Assembly: GCA_021204405.1 (NCBI GenBank)
Contig: JAJPZJ010000062.1
Span: forward strand, 1 to 33,703
Reading direction: 5' to 3'
From: Tannerellaceae bacterium
Lineage (GTDB): Bacteria > Bacteroidota > Bacteroidia > Bacteroidales > Tannerellaceae
DNA length: 33,703 bases
The position numbers and the translations under genes are program-made. How positions within the stretch are numbered: the first letter of the stretch is position 1; each line of letters begins with the position of its first letter. Positions 27,378-33,703 of this stretch are shown in pieces. Under the pieces are notes generated by a model, which saw nothing but the letters and a program-made list of their open reading frames with translations, was not told the DNA's origin and did no database searches.

Positions 27378-27385
27378 AAACTTAC

Positions 27386-28651
27386 TTATAATAATAATTC
27401 ATAAAATGCTTTTACATCTTCCCAATGGTAGTAAGGAAGGATGTCGCTTTGAATAGGAGGAACGGTGGTTTCAATTTCATTGTGCATAAATTTAACCAGT
27501 ATATCGTCCGATCCTTCTTTGCGGAAAAAGATCATTTGAATATTGCTACCCATAGGAGCCACTTTAAAGATGCTGAATGCTTTGTAATATTCTTCCGGGT
27601 CAGCAACGCTGTTATAGCAATTGTTCAGATGAAGGGCAATTGCCAATGGGGCAAGATTACCATCATGGGCAAAACGTAAAGTTGCACCGTTACTGTTTTT
27701 GCTTATAACCTCTTCGGCACTTTCCAGAATATTCCGGAGCAAAGGTTTTGCATTTCCGATCATAATGCCACCATTGATCGCAGCATTCCCCTCTTGTACA
27801 TACACCCCATAGTTTACGCATTGGAACAGGTCAAATAATTTCTCTTTTTCAAACAGGTCGTAAAAACAAGCATCCGTTTCGATGTTCTGCATATTATTGG
27901 CTATTTGAAAGAGGTCGAACATCAGGTTTTTCATATTCACCCGTTTAGTTACATACTCTTTGTCGGAAAAAAGACTATTCACTAACCGTTCCGGTTTATA
28001 ATGAGCTTCCTCAAATTTGTAATATTCCTCACGCCATGTATCGGGAGAGGAGCGATAAGCAATTGCCTCGGGCGTATGGTGGTTGAGGTACCGGACATAC
28101 TTTTCGCTGGCTTCCCGGGTTATGTTGAGGGTCGGGTTCAATTCTTTCAGCCGTTCGCAGAAAGCATCCATACTTAATACACAACGAACTACCATAGTAG
28201 AACGGGCAGAGATAGGTGTTTCGTCGGTAAATACTTCCGGAAAAGATTGATACATCCGTTCTGCTATACCTCTCTGTTCGCGAACGCCCAGCGGTGAGAG
28301 ATCTCCCCCTCTGTCTTCCACCTCCAGCCATACTTTTTGGAGCCGGGCGTATACATCGGAACCCAATGGTGTTAACGCATTTTTGCTTTGTGCGTCGGCC
28401 AGTAGGGTAAGTGGGCGCTTATAATCGTTGTGATTAATCAGATATCGTGACCCATGCCGGCCGAGATGGCTGATATAAAAAGGTTTATATCCTTCGGGGG
28501 CAGGTGTCTGGGGAACTATATCCTGTGAAGGATAGGCATAATAAACCCCTCCCGATTTCTCCGGAGTTCCGTATACTTCCTCACGGCTTGTCTGTGCCGT
28601 GAGGAAGAGGGGAACAACGAGAAACAATAGAGTAAAAAAGCAAATTCTCAT
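27386..28651 (-). CDS. Secreted histidine phosphatase (acid phosphatase/phytase-like)
   Basis: 421 residues. A signal peptide is clear (MRICFFTLLFLVVPLFLTAQ). The branch-2 histidine phosphatase active site is present: ISHLGRHGSRYLIN (~55-68) carries RHGxR with the nucleophilic His, and RFAHDGNLAPLAIAL (~325-340) supplies the distal HD motif. Family members remove phosphate from inositol phosphates and other phosphomonoesters; the HD rather than HAE motif points to the acid phosphatase/phytase side more than to MINPP. It should act in the periplasm or at the surface. It follows susD by 14 bases, so it is probably co-expressed. Substrate is not known. Confidence 0.85.
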   Translation of the reverse strand: MRICFFTLLFLVVPLFLTAQTSREEVYGTPEKSGGVYYAYPSQDIVPQTPAPEGYKPFYISHLGRHGSRYLINHNDYKRPLTLLADAQSKNALTPLGSDVYARLQKVWLEVEDRGGDLSPLGVREQRGIAERMYQSFPEVFTDETPISARSTMVVRCVLSMDAFCERLKELNPTLNITREASEKYVRYLNHHTPEAIAYRSSPDTWREEYYKFEEAHYKPERLVNSLFSDKEYVTKRVNMKNLMFDLFQIANNMQNIETDACFYDLFEKEKLFDLFQCVNYGVYVQEGNAAINGGIMIGNAKPLLRNILESAEEVISKNSNGATLRFAHDGNLAPLAIALHLNNCYNSVADPEEYYKAFSIFKVAPMGSNIQMIFFRKEGSDDILVKFMHNEIETTVPPIQSDILPYYHWEDVKAFYELLL

Positions 28652-28665
28652 TTTATTTCAACTAT

Positions 28666-30381
28666 TTATCTATAATCTGGATTTTGTTGAAGGTTGCCAT
28701 TGGCTGTAATATCCGATTCCGGAATAGGGAATAAGGTGTACTTCTCATCTATATCCTGTCCGGTTGCTGTATATCCTTTCCAATGCCAGTTATATCCTTT
28801 TGTAAACTTACCAAAACGGATCAGGTCGGTCCGGCGGGTTAATTCGGTACACAATTCACGTGCTCTTTCATCCAACAAGAAATCGTATGTTAATTCACTT
28901 AATGAGATCTGTCCTGCTGTACCGGAACCATATTTACCGGATTGATAAGCCCGTGCTCTTACTTCATTCACATACTCCAATGCTTCAATCATCGTTCCTG
29001 TGCCAGAACCTTCTGTCCGCATGATCGCCTCTGCAGCCATCAGGTAGGCATCGGCCAACCGGAATAAGGGGAAGTCAATATCCACATAGGTTTCATCGCT
29101 GGCAGGTTGACCATCACTTCTCACATTTCTCCATTTAATAAATCCATACCCATCTTTGAAGTTTGTTGCAAAACTACCATCTTCGGAAACCGGGTATTTC
29201 GTATGGTCTATCGTAAAGAACTGGGCCCGCTTATCCATTTTATTCATACCCCATGGGTCATTTTCGTCAAATAGCTGGTCGGCGGGGTCAAACTTATCCA
29301 CAAATTCGGGAAGAATACGCACATTTCCCCATCCTTTTGTACCTACACCCGTCTCGAAGTAGGTGTTCATCGCACCATCCATAAACGCTTTTACATAGAA
29401 GTTAGTTCCGGCAGAAGATTGGGCATTCACACCATCATGAACAAGTGGCCATATAATTTCGGGAGAGGTATTATTGTCTGCGATAAAATTAAAACGGTGT
29501 TCGGCAGCCAGCGAATAGCCTGCATCTATTACTTTCTTTGTATAGGTATATGCTTCGGCATAGCGTGGGGTACTGGTAAATACTTCCGCATTCAGGTAGT
29601 GTCGTGCCAACAGGAACCAGGCGGCTGCTTTATCGACACGGGCATATTCATTCTGATGCGGATCTTTTAACTTGCCGGCCACCTCTAATAATTCTTTTTC
29701 TACATAGGTGAAGATCTCCACACGGCTTTTCTGTTCAGGCTTGCTCCAGATCTTAGTTTCTTCGTTAGCGAAAGGTATGTCGCCAAATAAATCACATGAC
29801 ATATGGTAAGCATATGCACGGATCAAACGTGCCTCTTCTCTGTAAAAGGGAAGATTATTAATAATTTCCGGATCATTCGCAACCCCTCTTTGTTCCAGCT
29901 TTCCGGGAGTTGTTTCTGCTATGAAATTATTACAATAGGAGATTGTCTGGTAAAGGCGGCTGTAACATCCCTGCAAAACAGCGGTAGTAGATGTCCATGT
30001 ATTGGTTGTACAGTCGCGCAGGCCATTTGTCTGGGATGGCATTAACGATTCGTCTGTAGTAAGGGATTGAAGGTAAAACAATACCCGTATATATCCTCCA
30101 TATCCTTCATTAAAAGAACCCAGGTCATTATCACCTCCATCGCCACCTTCCTGTCCGGTCAGAATAAGCGATGCGTAACACTTGGCTAAAATACCTTTAT
30201 AATTAGCCGGGTCTCCATATACATTTAGCCGGGTCTCCATATACATTGTCGGTTACCATTTCATTTGGGTCTAAAGGAAATGTATCCAAATCTCCGAAGC
30301 AGGAAGAAAAAATACCTACAAACCCTATAATGAGAAGTATCTGATATATTTTTTCATAAATAATACTTTTTAGTTTTTTCA
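28666..30381 (-). pseudogene. SusD/RagB-family lipoprotein, frameshifted by 22-bp duplication
   Basis: SusD proteins are outer-membrane surface lipoproteins that cap SusC. The N-terminus runs from a TTG at 30381 (KKLKSIIYEKIYQILLIIG) to the lipobox IFSSC followed by FGDLD, a Bacteroidota surface-export signal. After DNVYGDPA a 22-bp tandem duplication shifts the frame; in the other frame YGDPANYKGILAKCYASL continues and the rest (526 open codons) is intact, with helical SusD blocks such as EARLIRAYAYHMSCDLFGDI and the C-terminal RTDLIRFGKF region. No ATG is available at the start. If one repeat copy is removed the gene encodes ~560 residues. It may be inactive, variable or misassembled. Confidence 0.88.
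30203..30247. repeat. 22-bp tandem duplication in susD
   Basis: Period of 22 bases over 45 bases (30203-30224, then 30225-30246 plus one base); unit begins TTAGCCGGGTC. One copy fits the SusD frame; the second shifts it by +1. The period is the same as in bcp, though the sequences differ. Confidence 0.95.
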
Positions 30382-30389
30382 ATTAATGA

Positions 30390-33300
30390 TTAAAAATTCA
30401 GGTTAAATCCAACCATATACGTGCGGGGGCGGGGATATAGATTTTTATCTATTCCGGCATAGGTTACATTATCATGGCGATAAAATGCTTCCGGGTCCAG
30501 ACCGGAATAACCTGTGATAATAAATATATTCTGAACCGCAGCAGAAATACGCAGGTTCATGCCTGTATTACCCAGTTTCGGAAATGTATATCCGAGGGTA
30601 ATATTATCCATACGGAAGAAACTGCCGTTTTCGAGAAAATAGTCACTATACAAACGTTGTTTTTCAAAACCTTTCTCATAGGTTGCTCTTAGCAGATTAC
30701 TGTATGTATTTCCTTCATATACACTTTCTTTATAGGCATCGGCCTCAATCGCATTATAGATATAATTACCAAATGATGCATGCGCATTGAAACCTAAGTC
30801 CCAATCTTTGTAGGTGACTTTCGAAGAAATCCCCATATATACTTTAGGTTGCGGAGATTTTGTTCTGCGACGGTATTCGTTACTTGATACACTCCCGTCT
30901 TCCTGTACATATTGCTCTTCCAGTGGCTTGCCATTTTCATCGTAAGCCTGTTTAGCCAGGAAAAATGTATAAGGAGCATATCCCACTGCATGTGTCTGAA
31001 CATATTTACCGGTTCCCGAAATCGGGCCTACATCCACTCCGTATGAATCTGAATCTATGGTGTTCAGTTTCGTAATTTCAGACTTATTATAAGTTATATT
31101 TATATTAAAATCCCAGGAAAGATCTTTAGTAACAACCGGAATGGTATTTAACGCAACCTCGAATCCCGTATTTTTCATGGAGCCGATATTGGTATAAATT
31201 TCCATGGCCATGTTTGACCCTGCCGCTACCGGAATAACATTCAACAAATCGTTTGTTTTACGGTAATATCCATCAATACTACCATTAATACGACCATTCA
31301 AAAATCCATAGTCAAGCCCTATGTTGTATGTTTCCGTAGTTTCCCAGCGTATATTTGGGTCATATCCGTTTGCGCGATAGGTAGTATACCAATTATCGCC
31401 AAACTGATAACGGGCATTGTCGTAACTGGCAGTAAAAGTATTAAGATAGGGGTAGTCGGAACCGATATCCTGTTGCCCTGTCTTTCCGTAACTTAAGCGT
31501 ACTTTTAAATCGGAGAACAGATCGAAGTCCTGCATAAAACCTTCGCTGATAGTTCTCCAGGCAAATGCGGCAGAGGGGAAATAACCCCAGCGGTTATCTT
31601 TGGAAAACCGGCTGGAAGCATCCGCGTGCAGTGTTCCTATAAAAAGGTATTTGGATGCAATGCTGTAGTTTACACGCCCGAAGAAAGAAAGCAAATAATA
31701 CTCAGATTTATACTGTGTAGGAACAAACAGCTCTTCACCCTGATGGTTCATTCGCCTGTCACTTTTTTTCGACCAGAAATATTGCCATCCGTAACCGGCC
31801 ATTGCATCTATGGTGTGGATACCGATTTCTTTATTATAATTGGCATAGAAATCTAATAGTTTATTCGTCTTTTCCTGTTTGTATTTACGGTCTATCCCCT
31901 GCCCGTCTTTCTTAAAATCAACATAGGTAAGCGGAGCGTTATCCGGCACATTTTCATTCCCATCACTTTGAAGAATATCATATCCCAGATTCAGGTTAAA
32001 ACGTAGGTCTTCGAAGCCATGTACTTTATAGTCTACTGCTACATTTCCTATACTTCTTTTAATTTTTGCTACACTTTTTCTCAATTCAAGATCGGCAACC
32101 GGATTAGAGGCCGCAATTGTTAAAGGTGCACCTCCTGACAACCAGGTAAAATAGCCTAACCCATATCCCCCGTCATTCTCTTCGTATACCGGGCGTGTAG
32201 GATCGAACCTTACGGCATTGGAAACAACACCACCTTGTGCATCTCTGTTTTTCTCGTAGCTACCTTTCAAATTTATATTGAAAGGTAGGTGTTTGTCTAA
32301 AAACGAAGGGGTAAAGGCCACACCACCGGTAAAGCGTTCGTAATTATTATTAATAATGATACCATTCTGATTGGTATAGCCTAGAGAAATCCGGTAAGGC
32401 ATTTCCTTTACATTTCCCGCGGCACTAAAATTGTGTTCGTTACTGAAAGAGGTACGGTAGATCTCATCCTACCATTGGGTATTGGCGGTTCCTAAATCGG
32501 CGGTACTGCCCAGCCGTTCCTGCACAAATGCACGTAACTCATTTGCGGATAGCACATCTACTTTTTTAGTAACTGTTCCTACGGTAAAGTTATTATTATA
32601 GTTAAGTTTCACCCTACCGCCGGAAGAGCCTTTCTTGGTTGTTATAATAATGACCCCATTACTTGCACGTGATCCGTAAATAGCGGTAGAAGAAGCATCT
32701 TTCAGAACCGTAAACGTTTCAATATCGTTCGGATTAATTGTACTGAGGATATTGGTAGAACCTTCGGTTGTAGAATTGTCAATCGGCACACCATCTACCA
32801 CAATTAACGGATCATTACTGGCAGACAGCGAGGAACCGCTACGAATACGGATTGCTCCTCCGTCGCCGGGTGCACCGCTACCCTACCCGGGGATAATGCT
32901 TACCCCCGGGATTTTACCGATCAGTGCATCCTGGGCAGTTACCTGGCTTCCTTTATTCATTTCATCCGGTTTAATAGCCAGGACAGCACCTGTCGCGTCT
33001 TCTTTTTTTATCCTACCGTACCCGATCACGATAACATCTCCGAGTAATTCTGAATTCTCTTCCAGTACGATAGTGAAGGTGTTTTTTCCTTGCGTATTCA
33101 CCTGTGTGGTTTTGTAACCAATATAAGATATTTGCAAGGTTGCATTTTCCGGAACCTCCAGTGTGAAGTTCCCATCGAAATCGGTTACTGTACCGGTGGT
33201 GGTTTCTTCTATCAAAATAGTTGCACCCATGATAGGCTCCCCGGTGTTGTCTGAAACGGTTCCGCTGATCTTTCTTTTCTCTTGTTGTGGAGCAGCTACC

Positions 33301-33699
33301 CTGTTGGGGGGTATCAATGGATGCTATTTTCTTATGTTGATCCCGGTAAATAACTACCTGTTTATCCAGGATTTGATAGGAGAGCCGGGATCCTTTGAAC
33401 ATTTCGTCAAGAATCTCATTCAATTCTTTCTCATTAGAAGAAAGGGATATTTTTTGTTCAATCTCTTTTCCAATATTATCAGAGAGAATAAACATATAGT
33501 CGCTGTTTTGCTCGATCTCTTTGATGATTTCACTGATGGGCTGACTGGAAACAGAAAGCGACAACAGTGAGTTTTGTGAAGAAAGATTAACTGCACTTAA
33601 CGTACATATTCCCAATATCAGGAATAAAAGGGATACTTTCATTTTGCGTATTAAAATAATGATTATCCGCATAATGTCCGTTGATTTATTGAACATCAT
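30390..33699 (-). pseudogene. SusC/RagA TonB-dependent transporter with STN domain, disrupted
   Basis: Outer-membrane transporter that imports ligand captured by SusD using TonB energy. In order: signal region (MKVSLLFLILG at 33642; a longer start ATG ATG at 33699 is possible), STN domain (SLSVSSQPISEIIKEIEQNS) that usually contacts a FecR-type anti-sigma, carboxypeptidase-regulatory-like domain (KISGTVSDNTGEPIMGATI), plug ([33 protein letters not shown]) and a long barrel ending PRPRTYMVGFNLNF. Three lesions are seen: a frame change at the G6 run 33306-33311, TAG at 32883-32885 (IIPG-stop-GSGAPG) and TAG at ~32466-32468 (NTQW-stop-DEIYRT). All parts after the G6 run share one frame. Repaired length is about 1,083-1,102 residues. 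Confidence 0.9.
33306..33311. repeat. G6 homopolymer at susC frame change
   Basis: Six G on the plus strand (C6 in the gene). With five, the STN-linker frame (ASIDTP) runs into VAAPQQEKRKISG without break; with six it does not. Confidence 0.7.
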
Positions 33700-33703
33700 A
33701 TGA
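33658..33703 (-). repeat. Right copy of 46-bp terminal inverted repeat
   Basis: Exact reverse complement of 3-48. In the susC reading direction it covers ATG ATG and the first fourteen codons of the longer form of the gene, or the leader if translation starts at 33642. The window ends at the edge of the repeat, so the susC promoter is not visible. Confidence 0.9.

Noticed and set aside
32469..32801. Independent small TonB-plug protein between two stops
   Set aside because: It is in the same frame as the upstream and downstream parts of susC and contains only the plug core; it is a piece of the interrupted transporter.

Overview
The window reads as chromosome of a low-GC Bacteroidales bacterium (Bacteroides/Parabacteroides/Dysgonomonas-like). 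The evidence is a SusC/SusD pair with an STN-type SusC and a lipoprotein signal of C-x-x-D-L type, promoters of the Bacteroidota TAnnTTTG class, almost exclusive use of TAA stops, a FeoA-FeoB fusion with a Cys-rich partner, and housekeeping genes (lepA, recA, ruvC, a CvfB-like gene) in typical Bacteroidales form.

Layout. 1-2.7 kb: one copy of a 46-bp inverted repeat, a strong hairpin terminator and a TPR-protein gene carrying an exact in-frame 366-bp tandem duplication. 2.7-5.5 kb: lepA and a cvfB-like gene converge on a MITE-like inverted-repeat element. 5.7-13.9 kb: an extracellular polysaccharide locus in two converging arms, wza-wzc-acetyltransferase-GT4-wecG/tagA on + and wzy-wzx-licD on -. 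14.2-17.0 kb: FeoAB ferrous iron transporter and its small Cys-rich companion. 17.07-17.44 kb: a short HPPK/FolK-like gene. 17.4-25.9 kb: a tightly packed minus-strand run (saccharopine-dehydrogenase-like gene, radical SAM, bcp, recA, FemAB-like, deacetylase-like, wecB, GT4). 26.1-27.2 kb: tRNA-Ala(GGC) divergent from DUF4286-ruvC. 27.4-33.7 kb: a minus-strand susC-susD-histidine phosphatase operon, starting inside the second copy of the 46-bp inverted repeat.

How the genes fit together. The polysaccharide arms supply export (Wza/Wzc), flipping (Wzx), polymerisation (Wzy), glycosyl transfer, O-acetylation and LicD-type decoration. WecB, 9 kb away, makes UDP-ManNAc, the likely donor for the WecG/TagA-type enzyme. 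The susCD-phosphatase operon would import a ligand and remove phosphate from it outside the cytoplasm.

Main oddities. The two ends of the window are perfect 46-bp inverted repeats covering the first codons of susC; the left copy is a 14-codon stub that runs into a stop. This recalls susC 5'-end shufflons, but it could also mark an assembly-graph break. Five genes carry lesions or duplications: TPR gene (366-bp duplication), bcp (TAG, two 1-nt deletions, 22-bp duplication), radical SAM (two homopolymer deletions), susD (22-bp duplication) and susC (G6-tract frameshift, two in-frame TAG). The neighbouring genes look intact. Whether these are biological or arise from sequencing/assembly can only be settled with reads.
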